Assembly (NCBI GenBank): GCA_027579435.1
Contig: JANBPK010001214.1
Coordinates: 1-64,000, forward strand
Length of the DNA stretch: 64,000 nucleotides
From: Candolleomyces eurysporus
Lineage: Eukaryota; Basidiomycota; Agaricomycetes; Agaricales; Psathyrellaceae
Reading direction: 5' to 3'
Below the pieces are notes generated by a model, which worked only from the letters and a program-made list of their open reading frames with translations, ran no database searches and was not told where the DNA came from. Shown one piece after another: positions 12,510 to 23,945 of this stretch (position 1 is the first letter of the stretch; each line of letters starts with the position of its first letter). The position numbers and the translations under genes are program-made.

Positions 12510-13275
12510 GAGTCGATGGCTGGTGCACCTCACCCACGAACTCTCAACGTTGCCGGTGAGCCTGTCTAAATCACATGTGTCCACCCTATGACTGTGCCTG
12601 GTCGAAATGTCACGCAAAAACGTACGTACCTCTCCACAAATAGAACGTCCCGATTTCCTGCCCTCGCTTGGCGCTTTGACGAGCCTATGTACAAGTGGTA
12701 GATACCAGCGGCGACAACTCCTTTCTATGCAGGGGTTGGACAATTCAGCGAACGTTATGGTCAAGCAAAGATATGGATGATCGTCGGGATTGACGAGCGT
12801 TTTCGTAAATCTCGTAAAGTGTTTAGAGGCAGTACCCTCGGAGAATGAGAGTGACCTTCTTCATCGCTTCCTTTTCATTGAGCACGGGCTCGAGTAACCC
12901 TCCAGCTATGAGGCTTCCAGGGAGCGAACGTCCGTGCAGGCATGCTTGACTAGGACAGTCGTTTCATAGTTACCAAGACGATGCATAATAGGCTTTTCTC
13001 GGGTTTCCATATCTAGTCGGCTTGGTGTCAGATGGCAGACCGGTGATGCGACGATGCTGCCGAAAGCCCTTGGTAAATCGCCTTCGACGAAGTTACTCGT
13101 GAAGTCTGGATCGTGATCAAACATTTGTCGTCGAAGGGTGTGGACTTATCTTCAACTCTATAGTGTCGTGTATTTCATTCGTTGAGCTGTTCGGAGAGTG
13201 GTGCCGAGGGAAGACCCAAAACGGACTTCCCGAACCCCCGAAATGCCGGAGCACGGGTCAAGTGGTCGTTGACAA
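12510..13275 (-). pseudogene. Decayed copy of the PsiD-like decarboxylase gene
   Basis: Translations of the minus strand show scattered pieces of the gene at 15258-16549. They include the APAFRG motif near 13240-13260, the DPDFT...F block near 13075-13124, and DNA matching the 3' end of the functional copy around 12500-12660. No frame is continuous. Relative to the intact copy, about 350 bp is missing in the middle: sequence matching 15790 abuts sequence matching 16140. Lying between the two NTF2-like genes, it is the second gene of the left half of a tandem duplication. Confidence 0.75.
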
Positions 13276-13733
13276 TAGGCCGACGTGTGAAGTGAGGGGT
13301 GTGATGGTTGGTGAGGCGGGGGCAAAGGGCAGGTGTGGACTTTGGAAAAGCACAGAATGATTTCGATGGGGGACAATATGGCAAAGACGCTATTTGGACT
13401 CCGACTGGATTTCAGTCTGAGCAACTCTTCCCCGCAGACTCCGCTTGTGTTCTCTCCACCTTCTTTCGTTTACTCAAGTAATAATGCACACTTGACCGCG
13501 TTCCAAGCAATACTTCTAGCTTCCTTAGTATTTTTATACCTTCACACTATATCTGTAACAGTTACTCATGGTCAAAGAAGTTGACTTTGTCTGATCCCTG
13601 ATTCCTTGGGGAGCCTACGGTTATTTCTTACGCTTGTTACGAGTCCTTATTGGCCGTGTCTGAAAGGAATCTCGACAGGCTCGTAGATGATATCATGATA
13701 ATACGTTTATGATGTTGAGGGAAGCTCTTAAGA

Positions 13734-14460
13734 TCAATTCCAGGGATAGTTTGGATAGTTTGGAGGGGTATTGACTTCCTTCCACTCCGTAATGGTCCTC
13801 GCCTGCAAAGTCTCATTCCAGACAACTGAGACGAAGGCTGATGCTCGTCCGTCTGTGTATAGGTCTCCCTGTCTTGTCTTGACATAGGTTCTTCCGGTTC
13901 CAATGACCCAGCCATTGCGTCTATCAAAGAGTACCACAGGTAAGTGTGACGGACAACCCTGTACAACGAAAACAATCATACCCTTCTTCGTCAAGGGCGA
14001 AAGCGGCGGTTCCGGTGGGCTCGTAGACATAAGCTTCAATTCTTTCAACGATATTTCTGTTTAATTGTGTCCAAAAAGCCTGAAATTTAGGTGGCAAGCG
14101 AGTATGAGATAATTTGCAAGCGCACTCGAGGAACAAAGATAACTTGCCCGCATGTTGTCACGACCAGTGAAGGCTCTTCCGTTGAAAGTAACTTTGACAT
14201 CGGGGGCGATGATGCCATTGTCGAAGATAGGCTGCCAGTTTGTAGTGCTATTCGGCATGATCTGAGGGACAATAGTGTCGAGAAGCCAATTCTCCAGTGC
14301 AACGGTTCCAGCAGGGACGGCAGTAACCGGTTTAACATTAACCAAAGTCGCAACGACAGCGACTGTTCGCAGACATGAGCGCTAGATCGATTATGCCGAA
14401 GACATTGTGCGAGGGAATACCTGTGACAGCAGTGAAGACACTGCCAAGCTTGAAGATCAT
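13734..14460 (-). CDS. Secreted NTF2/SnoaL-like protein B (179 aa)
   Basis: Four exons: 14460-14421, 14362-14148, 14079-13982, 13920-13734. Exon sizes (40, 215, 98, 187) match protein A (40, 212, 98, 187), with one extra codon in exon 2. Intron 2 begins with GCAAGT rather than GT: the GC donor at 14147 follows the same ATG-CGG codons that precede GTCAGT in protein A, and the exon resumes with Ala-Phe-Trp where A has Ala-Leu-Trp. The protein has the same signal peptide and NTF2-like domain as A. It neighbours the intact decarboxylase gene at 15258. Function is unknown. Confidence 0.72.
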
Positions 14461-15257
14461 CTTGATGGCTAGAGTCCGAGGCTGCAGTTCTGTCGATGAG
14501 GGGAGATGGAGGTAACAAACACCGTCAGCCTCCCCCGCTTTTATACCTGGAGGTGCCAAGCTTACATGGTGACACTCAAGTAGCACAAGGTTTCGAACGC
14601 CCGACCGTATGAACGTTTGTCATCATTTGAACAAGATCAGCAGGCTGCGCAACCAGGGCTGAACCCCGGTGGAATTAGGTTGGAAGATTGGGACTCACGA
14701 TACAAGTGACGAGAGGATTCGATTTCATTTATTGTTTTCAGCGTTTCGGAGTTTTGGACAACGTAGCGGATGAATGTGATATCTTGACGGCGACTAGAGG
14801 TATCCAAATATGATCCACTGAGGTTAATGAACGCGTCTGCGACTTAGGTCGATCTCTCTGGGCCCTTAGCGAATTGACTTCGAGGCGGCTCTTGCTTCCC
14901 CATCGATCAATCTCCCCGACACAATACGTCCGCGATCACGACACCGCGTTCGCTCCCAAGCCCGAAACCTCGCGTACCACGGCGAGCGGTCGATGGAGGC
15001 AAGTGCCGAGCCTCAAGTGTGGCCACACCTGAGCCGCAAAGATACATGCGCACACGGGTGGTTCGGCGTGATGTCGACAGCCCGAGGTACCCATACTCCA
15101 AGCTTAGCGGTTCCAGCTCGTCGTTGTGAAGGAAATGGTGGATGAGAATTCACCGAAAGACGTCGGCGATTAGGGATATCTCAATTATGGCAGCCGGAAG
15201 CTCATTCTACCAGACCGATCTACTGCCTATAATCGTCAAATCTTCATTCGACTCGAT
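14461..15257. other. Intergenic region
   Basis: No supported gene. It corresponds to the spacer between the NTF2-like gene and the decarboxylase in the duplicated block. Confidence 0.5.
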
Positions 15258-16549
15258 TTACAGAGGTTCAGCCTGCGCCGCAACACCCAGTCTACCACGG
15301 ACTTTCACCGGCGCACCTGCTATAATAACGTCTTCATTCCACCGAATGTTCATGCCTGGTCGAAAGACCATGCAAAACGAGCTTCCCCCGAAGTGAAACA
15401 TCCCAATCTCCTGCCCTCGTCTGACAGTTTCACCAACGCTGACCGTAGCTTCACAGGTCGACACCTCAACCATCCCCACAGCAACGAAACACATCGTTCC
15501 AATGGCTGGATTGGAGGACTCGATAAAGATGACCATGCGTGTCGTAAGGGAGGTTATAAACGCCTGAGAGTGAAGATACGGATGGTCATTTGGGTCGTCG
15601 AGGTTCTCCACAAAGGTAGGTGATTGTACATAGTATGCACCGGGAATAAGGGTGATCTTCCTCACCACACCATCAACTGGCGAGTGCCACCGATGATACG
15701 ATGTTGCCGACAAGAATCCTTGATAAATCGTCCCTCCGACGAAGTCGTGTGTGAAGTCAGGGTCGTTGTTGAACATGTGTCGAAGGGAGTAGACTTCGCC
15801 TTTGATCCAAAATTCGTCCAGGTCTGCGACGTTGTGCTGAAGATTGTAGAAGCTGCACTCGCATGGGGAATTGATGACGTTCGACTCATCGGGGTCTTCG
15901 AGGAGCCGAATACCCGGGCGAAGTGGGCGAGTGAAGAATGCGTCCCATGACTCGAAGCCGTGATACAGTTTGTGTGGGTCGCAATCGAAGATTTCTTCAA
16001 ACCTCAGACTGCCAGTGTCATCACTGGAAAACGGGCGAGTAAGGGCAGCTAACGCGGATGGACTAAGCCATCCTCCGCTTTCGTCAGGGACGAGAACATG
16101 TCTCGACTCCGGAGAGCTGAGGAAGATCGACCATGCTTCGAGTATCTTCTTCAACTGAGCGTTGAGTTTCTCTGAGAGCAGTGTCGACCGACCGGCTGTC
16201 GTATTCATAGACTCGCGAAGGATTTCGTAGAATGGAATGCCTTGGCCCCGAAATGCGGGAGCACAGGTCAGCTGGTAGTTGAACAACACTAGCATTTCAG
16301 TGTAGCTCTTGACCTAATGAGCAAACCATATGTTCAATAAAAGAGAGGGAAGGCTGGACGAGAGCATCTCACCAGTACTGGCTGCAGCTGGTGGAACATG
16401 GCCGTGAATCCTAGATACAGGTTTGGATCCCCTTCAATCAATTCCTTTAATTCTTCGATGCATGGATGGAAAGGCCTTTTCGAACAGGTTTCATTCTTCA
16501 CCCACTGTAGTAGTTCATCTCGACTGTATGGAGCCGGGGTACTGTCCAT
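15258..16549 (-). CDS. Phosphatidylserine-decarboxylase-like / PsiD-like decarboxylase (410 aa)
   Basis: Exon 1 is 16549-16373 and exon 2 is 16313-15258, split by a 59-bp GT-AG intron. The N-terminal 110 residues resemble the fungal PSDC extension. The main body has the YHRWHSPVDG motif of PSD enzymes (about residue 240) and a C-terminal HFGGSS motif where self-cleavage would make a pyruvoyl serine. GGSS with this overall arrangement resembles the soluble fungal PsiD-type enzymes (aromatic amino-acid decarboxylases) more than mitochondrial PSD, which uses LGST. No transit peptide is seen. The ATG at 16549 is chosen because a TATAAA lies near 16694 on this strand; an in-frame extension upstream exists. 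The substrate is unknown. It is tandem with an NTF2-like gene and has a decayed copy at 12510. Confidence 0.8.
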
Positions 16550-17178
16550 CGACCTGAATTCTTCGGACAATTGGGTATGCGACTGGGGCTGAGTCAAGGA
16601 TCGATGCTGTAGGCGGCGAAGCTCGTGGGTGAGGAATACCTACGATTTAGACGGTTTATAACCAATGGCGCATTGGTCCAAGAAGAACCTTTATAGCGCA
16701 GAAGATAAAGGAGTCGAGTATAGCGTCACCCAGATGCGCTGCTACACGTACAAGCCATTCTTCATACATCATCACAGGCTGGATTTCATAAAGCATTCAC
16801 ATGTAGAAGGACCGAAGATTGGATCGGATATAAGCTTCACCCTGGCCCCTCGGCGACCTTTGTGCCACGAATACATGCGAAGTAGGGATGACGAGGCTGG
16901 ACGGTGGTGGACGTTGCACTGAGAGAGCATTTTTGCGCTCCTATCTTGCTCCGCCGAGTCCCATCTTTGCCGTCCTTTCCACATTTGGCGGGCACTTTTT
17001 TGCCGATTACTTCGATTCGAACGTCATCGGGCATCATTGGCTCCTTATCGTCCTCTTCAGGTTTTTCAATGCGTCAGGGTATCAAATATGGGCCCTTCCT
17101 ATCCATGGGTTGATAATGAGAGTGATTCGCGAAGGTTCAATTTAGTCATAAGCCTATCTATAGTTGACAATCAGCCAG
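16550..17178. other. Intergenic region; promoter of the decarboxylase gene
   Basis: CTATAAAG on the minus strand near 16690-16698 is a likely TATA box. No gene is seen. Confidence 0.45.
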
Positions 17179-18239
17179 CTACTTCGTCGCAACAACATGG
17201 ACCTCGGTACGCTCTCCACGATGGTAAGTTGCCAAAAGCACACCACACTTTGAGCAATAATGGCAGACATCTTTAGTACTATCCATCAAGTAAGGAATGC
17301 ACGGCATCAAGAGACAGACACAGAAAACAATACCCCAGAGACTACATTGCGCCGTCGTGAGCTTACAGCTTCGTTAGCGAGAAAGAACGCGGAGACTTAC
17401 TGAGTAGTATTGCCTGACTGGAATGTTGTGCTTGTCACTGTGTGCTGCTTACATGCAGGACACTCGACCGAACCAGGCCCAGGACCGAGAACAGACAATG
17501 GGGAGACTCCCTGAACTACAGTCGTAACCAGCACAACGTTTGTCTGGCCTGGAGGCCCTCCTTGTGGGACTTGTCCATACTGGCCCTAAATGCCATCAGT
17601 TTAGGGGCGGGAACTAGAAGAACTTGAAAAGACGCACGTTATTCGCATAAGATGCAGGAGGAGGGGCAGGCGCTTGATATGCGCCAACGTATGGCGCTGG
17701 TGTAGGCGCATACTGCTGCTGGGGTAACGGAGCGGCAGTATAAGTCTGCTGCAAGGGTAAATTTCCTTGTCCACTAGCTGTCGCTGAAGAGTAGGCGGGA
17801 GGGGGGGCAAAGGAAGCAGGGGGTACCGCGGTGCCAACGTTGACTTGAGGTTGTATTTGAGGCTGAGGTTGAAATTGGGGTTGAGCCTGGAACGGGGGCT
17901 GAGGTTGGAGTTGAGGTTGAGGTTGGAATTGAGGCTGAGGTTGGAATTGCGGTTGTAGCTGAGGCTGAGGAGGAGCCGCCTGCTGCAGGGGCTCAAGCGA
18001 CTCAATCGACAAGCTTCGACTGTGAGCTGTTCCAACAAGAGTAGATGTTGGTCCTGAGAGAGTTTGAGCACCCGAGGCGGCGTTTGAAGAAGGAAGTGCT
18101 CCAAACTCTCCAGCAGGTGGACTGCCAGCGCACGATTCAACCAGGGCCCGCACCAGTCTGAATGGACGAGGAAAACTCACGATGCAAAGGATATCAGTTC
18201 CTGGCCTGATCGCTCGGAGTTGCCTGGTTCTTGACCCAT
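17179..18239 (-). CDS. LITAF-domain membrane protein with Gln/Pro repeats (296 aa)
   Basis: Four exons: 18239-18181, 18121-17638, 17585-17401, 17341-17179. The introns are 52-59 bp and all phases fit. The N-terminal two thirds are disordered, with a Gln-Pro-Gln-aromatic repeat (about residues 60-105) and Tyr/Pro/Ala-rich sequence. The C-terminus is a LITAF-like domain: CPAC at about residue 222, a short hydrophobic, cysteine-containing membrane-embedded segment (LWGIVFCVCLLMP), and CHYCSKCG followed by a closing TYHRGE motif. The two CxxC pairs bind one zinc. LITAF proteins sit on the cytosolic face of late endosomes or lysosomes. PPxY-like Pro/Tyr motifs upstream fit recruitment of NEDD4-type ligases, which is inference. 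Confidence 0.82.
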
Positions 18240-18916
18240 TATCGTCATGCCTTAGGGTCTAGAAGACGAGAAAGTGGATGCGATGGGCAAATTGGAAGGG
18301 GTGGTGGAGGAAGGCAAGAATCAAATTTAAGATTCAACGACATACATATAGCTGGCGGGTGGGATTGAATGTCACTCGGAATCAAGGCGGGTGTAAGACC
18401 CTTTCCCCAAGAAGACCTCTGCGGCGTAAGCGCCCGACATGTGTTGCGATTCCATTCGAGTGCGATTTTCGGACAGGGATCGGGAGGAAAAGCTGACCAG
18501 CAGAACAGCCATACATCAGCCTTAGCATACCTGTGAGGTGGGTATGGGCTTGTGTTGTGGTCTGTGGTCGGAGGCGATAAACGCCCACCGGAACTTGCAT
18601 CACGAATCGCGATAGCTAACACAACAGGCCGCGCAACAAAAATAACTCTTCTCGTAACGACCATCATTGAGTATTCAACAAGGGGATCTCACTCCTGGCC
18701 TAGTGATGATCGAGGGGCTCACAAAGGAGAACAACGAGTGCACAAATGCGGTTCCATGGAGATGCAAGCGCGCTGTCAACGTGGCGTTGGCGTGCGGGAC
18801 GACCGGTGACGGAATAAAGTAGCTGTAGCTGTCACGAAGCTATATAAATCTGTGCCTGGCTCCTGTTCGATTCCTCTACATTCTCGTAACAGTCTCAGTT
18901 GAAGATCGAGTTAGCA
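18240..18916. promoter_or_regulatory. Intergenic region with TATA box of the STAND gene
   Basis: TATATAAA at 18841-18848 lies about 70 bp upstream of the ATG at 18917. No gene is seen in the remainder. Confidence 0.5.
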
Positions 18917-21278
18917 ATGGTAAGCCGTTTAGTCTGAGTACAGAACTGAACTGATGAAAAAGCACGTAAAAGCCATTCAACTTGGGGATCAATGGTCTGC
19001 CTCGATGGACAAACGCCCTCACAAGCCTCGTCAGCTTCTCTGATCACCGAACTTACAACACCATCAACGATCATTCAGTGGTTCACTCAACTGAATACCA
19101 TCAGGAGGGGATTATCTTCAATGGAACGATTCATGGTAATGTTATCAATAATTTTCAGGTTTCGAGAAGCGAAGGTACGTCAAGCTCAAACGTGGCTTGC
19201 TCTCTTGGAGAACGAGGATGATAACGGCTCTCCTAGCCCTTCGACTTCTTTACGATCACGCCGCCACAGGTGCCCTGCACGACTCGGACGAGCGACATCC
19301 ACCCCCTCGATGCCATCCTGAAACTCGCGTGACCGTCACCGGGCGAATTCTAGGCTGGTACTGGGATGCGACTCGACAGAAGCCGATTATGTGGGTCCAT
19401 GCACCCGCAGGATATGGAAAGACGGCCGTAGCAGGGACAGTTGCAGACAAGATGGAATTAGAGCCACCAGAGGACCTCAGACTCGACTTCAGCCCCTTAG
19501 GAGCGACATTCTTCTTTTGGCGGACATCCCACGAGCGCAATAGCCCCGCACGCTTCGTCATTACGCTGGCTTATCAACTAGCCCTGTCCATCCCGGAGCT
19601 CACCGCCAAGATTGAGGACGCCGTGGACCAGAACCCAATGATCCTTCGCAAGTCCTTGGAGGCGCAACTGACGAAGTTGATCGTCGAACCATTCAAAGCA
19701 CTTGGAAGCATCGATGAGATACCAAATCGATTGGTCATAGTCGATGGACTCGATGAATGCATCAGCTCCGATCAGGAGTCTCGAGTCGAGAAGAAGTATG
19801 CCGAGGACCAAGAGAAAGTCCAGACTCGCGTCCTGGATCTCATATACACTCTTCAGTCCCACAAACTCCCTCTCTCGTTTCTCGTCCTCAGTCGACCGGA
19901 GACATGGATCAAACGACATTTCGAGTCAAGACCTCTCAGGGATGTAACGGAGGTTTTGGACTTATACGAAGTGGGGGATCACTTGAGGGACGTTGAGAAG
20001 TTTCTCCGCGACGAACTCTCTCGGATTGCGGAATCTCTCGATCCTCTGTCAGATGAACACAGTCTGGAGGAAGTGGAGGTGAAGTGGCCCGGTGAGAAAA
20101 CCCTACAGACGTTATTGTCAAGGACGGGCGGTCATATCTTGTACGCTGCAACTGTTGTGCGACATCTCGACGATCCATATGACGACCCAAGAAGGCGGCT
20201 TACTGAAATCTTGCACGGAACTGCTCCAACCGAGAAGTCCGTTCATCCTCACTCAACGCCATTCGCCTCTCTTTACGAGCTCTACCGACAGATCATGAAA
20301 TCATCCCCCGAAGACCATAGACCCGTAATGGTTGAAGTTTTGGAAGATCTGTTAGCATCGAAGAGCTATTTTGATCCGGGGATCGACCAATTACCTGCTG
20401 CCATGAAAATTCTGGACCACCTATCAGGCCGAACTCCTGGTCGCGGTATGAAAGCTATTCGAGGTCTCCACGCGGTAGTCCGTCTTACAGCTGAGAAAGG
20501 TGGCGTAGAAGAAGGTTCTGACGACCATCCGAGGACCCTGAAGGACTATTTCATTCACTCCACTTTTGTCGAATTCCTTCAAACCCCTGAAGTCTCTAGG
20601 GAGTTTGCCGTTGACGGTCGGAGGAGTTTTAGGCGACTACTATCAGGGTGTCTTGATAGTATATCAGGTGTCACTTTGGATACCAAAGTGGATGCTCGAC
20701 ATCTCCGATTTGCTTTAATGGCATGGCCGACATTTTGGTCGCACACGGTATGGGAACCATCGGAGGAAGAGGAGTGTTTGAATCAGGTCAACAAATTAAT
20801 GAGTATCGATCTCATGGCCTGTTTTGTTCACTTCCTCGAAACTGAACCAACTACGAGCGAGAGTCGCCTTACGCCAGTCAGAATGGTTTACCTTCCTGAT
20901 AACGCGAACATCCTCTCTCAGGCAAGGGGCGTCCCCACGACTTCTATCCAGGGACTTATCGCTCATGCCCGATCTTCATTGGAGGCTGCCGTGATCAACA
21001 TGTTGAATCCTGAAGTTTTGTCCGGGACTTCATGGGAATCAACCATCTTTCCCGCGGAATTGGGATGGATCCTATGGGAAGTGTGGTGGACTCGCTCATC
21101 TATCCAACACTACATGTCTCACGACATCATCAAAGCACTTCACGCTCTTTGGTCCCACCCGGAGCACCAGGAACTCTTTGTTAGAGTCAAGAGAACACAG
21201 GACGCAATATTCTCCGAAAGAGGCGGGTTTGAAGGTCTTGATTTCGATGTACTTCTCTCGGAACCACAACTTGAGTAG
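18917..21278 (+). CDS. STAND/NACHT NTPase with short N-terminal motif domain (737 aa)
   Basis: Exons are 18917-18919 (the ATG alone), 18973-19174 and 19270-21278; introns are 53 and 95 bp. Residues 1-68 form a short region with an RTYNT-INDHS motif and Asn/Gly-rich strands (IFNGTIHGNV). The pre-NACHT segment has the usual Cys-x-Pro-x-Thr-Arg-Val motif. Walker A is APAGYGKTA (Lys119) and Walker B is LVIVDGLDEC (about 223-232). The rest, to residue 737, is helical with no WD40, ankyrin or TPR repeats visible. Fungal proteins of this class are candidate nonself-recognition or programmed-cell-death receptors. Tyr replaces the usual Ala/Thr after the first Gly of the P-loop. A truncated sister lies at 23946. 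Confidence 0.85.
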
Positions 21279-21614
21279 CTGCTATCGTTGAGGAATGACT
21301 ACAAGTGAATGTGATGTATTTGAGTTCGAGATACCGTCATAAACCCCTCTTAAGGCTATGGCTATGACTCTTATATAGTAACCATAATCTCATTGCCGTG
21401 TTCTCGGAGTATGCGGACAGATAGGGAATAATATGATAACATGTAGGAAGCCCTTTATGGACTCGAAATGCAGATTAATGAGATGGTGTGCAAGGCTGCC
21501 CAGGCTCGTCTTGACCACAGGTTCTAGGACTTGTGCCGAGGCTCAATGCGAACAAGCACGGCCAACTTTTTTCAGCCTCCCGGGAACCTATAAAGATACA
21601 ACGCCTGGCAATCA

Positions 21615-22405
21615 ATGTTACATTCACCCGCTACGGTGAGTTCCTCCAGCAATCTATCGACCTACTCTACAGCAGCAGTATGCCCGGCAGTTCTGCGGCC
21701 CAAATTTCAACCTCCTTGCAAGATCTTGGAAATTTACGGAGGAGGGATGTCAACGGCTTAGGGACGTTGCAGCTTCTATCAATCGCTCGCAAGACCAGAG
21801 TAGTGAAAAACGAATCTTTCTCAAGGTTACCCTCTGGCGACTTATAAACGCATGTTTGTTGAAAGGACTGGGAGCCACGAAGGCAGTTCCTGCGTTTCGG
21901 GATAACCCAAATGCAGATGCGTTCGATATGGCACTGGGGTTGGCATGGGCCTTTATGTGAGTAGCTTTCGCTCTCATGCTCAAGCGGGTTGAACTCTTGG
22001 AGAGCACCTATGGCTGCAACTGATGTATCTCAGGGCTTATTAGGGAACGGTAATCGAGCACGAGAGTCCACAAATCGCACCCAGACTCCTCGAAGGAGAT
22101 ATCAAGCCGCTCCTCGAATTTCCTGGGCTTCTTTTGGGAAGGTGCATATACGTTTTTGCGTCCAGCGAAGTCTGTCCAGTTTCACTGGAACTATCGCGCC
22201 CTGAGTCTGCGCATTCCTTATCTTGGTCCTAATATTTCTCATCGTAATTGTGGCGGTATATTGCGCCGTGAAGATGGCCCCTCGCGTCGCAGAGAGAATG
22301 TCGCTAGTGTTTTTGGTCGACGATTGGAGGTTTTCGACAGTGCTTCAGGTTTTGAGTAGTGATAAGTGGCGGTCAATCTTAGCCCGAATTGATAACATGA
22401 TATAG
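21615..22405 (+). CDS. Probable small membrane protein, multi-exon (joins partly unresolved)
   Basis: TATAAA occurs at about 21590. An ATG at 21615 opens a 7-codon exon, then a 37-bp GT-AG intron and an exon 21673-21956 with good protein-like sequence (a SWKFTEEG...RLRDVAASIN stretch, ALGLAWAFM at the end). A further coding-looking stretch lies at 22040-22140, and a final one at about 22209-22405 encodes a strongly hydrophobic segment (FLILVLIFLIVIVAV) followed by a short polar tail ending in TAG. The middle join cannot be fixed: candidate acceptors give stops or a frame change. No family is recognised. It lies directly downstream of the STAND gene. Confidence 0.45.
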
Positions 22406-23945
22406 CTGCCTCTGCGGTTTTGAGATAGATGTCGTTGTTCTCAGTAATATATCTGCCCTCAAACTCCACTGATACTTTCCTAGGCGTTATGGTCTGCTTC
22501 TTTATCTTGCCGACCCCTTGTTCTATCTGTCGTTCGGGCTTTCATGAACAGCTCGGAGAATGATACGTGGAAATAGCCGGATTTGGTGCCAAAAAGTGAT
22601 AATCTCCCCATTTGATGTACTTTGTTATGGATTTGAATATTTGATGATATCAATTTGCGTGCGCTCTTGAAGACTGGGCTATAGAACGCTCGAAGGAGGC
22701 CCATTTGTTGGGGGACGGAATGCATCTACCGTTTCACATGGATTAGTCATAATTCTTGCGGTTGGAAGGTTATTTTAGAACTCGGCCACAACTTCATAGA
22801 TATCAATCCGAAACTGCCGACCGTAATGACAGCAATGTCCTTGACCCACTCGGAAATGAGAGGCCCTGTTGTTTTAACGGCGTACTATAATATCTCGAAC
22901 GGCTCATCAGCCTGTCACTCATAATCTGAAGACTAGCTATAGACGTTTCTTGGAACCTGAGTTTGACGGAACGGAGAGGGAAGAGAGCAGGAAAGGGTTG
23001 GCCACGTAGGATACTCCAAGCTTTCGAATTCGATCCACATTCAGCCGGCTAGCTTCCTCGGTATTCAGCAGATTGCTCCTGCTCATTTTCCTCGCATCCA
23101 TGATGTGTGATTGACGATCAGCATGTGTATGATGTTAGATGATAAGAGGCATGAAAAGGTGGTGGCTATGTCTGCTCTCAAATGTGTTAAACTCGTCATC
23201 TAACCATAATCATTTACTTCAATTTGTTTTATAGGCGATTGCATTGGGCTATAGCTGAAGAATTCGAGAAGCAATTGCTGCAGCTGTTCATTCCTAGCGA
23301 TTAGCACGGATGTTGGCGTGTTCCAGTTCATTTCATGTAGGTGATTGCAGTCGGCTCTTGGCTTCAAATGCAGAGACTTGAGAAGCAGGCGTTGCAGCTG
23401 TGCTTCATTCTTATCTATCCGCACGAGGGTGTACGCGAACGTGAATCCTCCTTCCTTGTAGGGCATCTATAGATGGGGTCAGTATAGACACCGTAGCTCT
23501 ACAGCCCCCTCGGCCTGTCCTCTCAGACTGTCCAGTGGACCGACTCCACCATGCATAGCCTCAGATTGCTCATTAAGATGAATGACTGACACGATGCAGA
23601 ATAAGAAGCCTCTCGAGATGACCACATTTAGTATGCAAACCAAAAATGTCGGCACTGGCAGTCCTAACCGACGGTGACATGCAGAGCTTGCTCGTGACCC
23701 CTAAGAGCACAACAGCAGTGCGCGCGCACAGCAAAAAGAGAGCATCAACAAATAAGTTTCTATGGAAGACCAAGAGGCCTGTCAACGAGGCCTTTGCTGT
23801 ACATGACACCCGTATATGGAACAAAGCTGCTGTAGGCCTCGCGAGACAATAAAAGCCTCTGTACATCATTGACAACTCCGTTAAATTCCTCTGCATTTCC
23901 CATCATATCCGCAAGCCCGACTTTTGACAGACGCTTTGGAGACCT
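22406..23945. other. Intergenic region carrying a degenerate gene copy
   Basis: Apart from the degenerate copy at 22950-23210, no coding evidence is seen. AATAAAAG near 23848 may be a core promoter for the 23946 locus. Confidence 0.45.
22950..23210 (+). pseudogene. Degenerate copy of the small membrane-protein gene at 25053
   Basis: DNA here matches 25190-25450, including the GGxCACGTAGGA segment, CGGCT..CTCCTGCT, the GTATGATGTT block and GATAAGAGGCATG. Substitutions and indels destroy the frame, and about 40 bp of the intact gene is missing. With the two STAND loci it suggests duplication of a local gene cluster. Confidence 0.6.
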
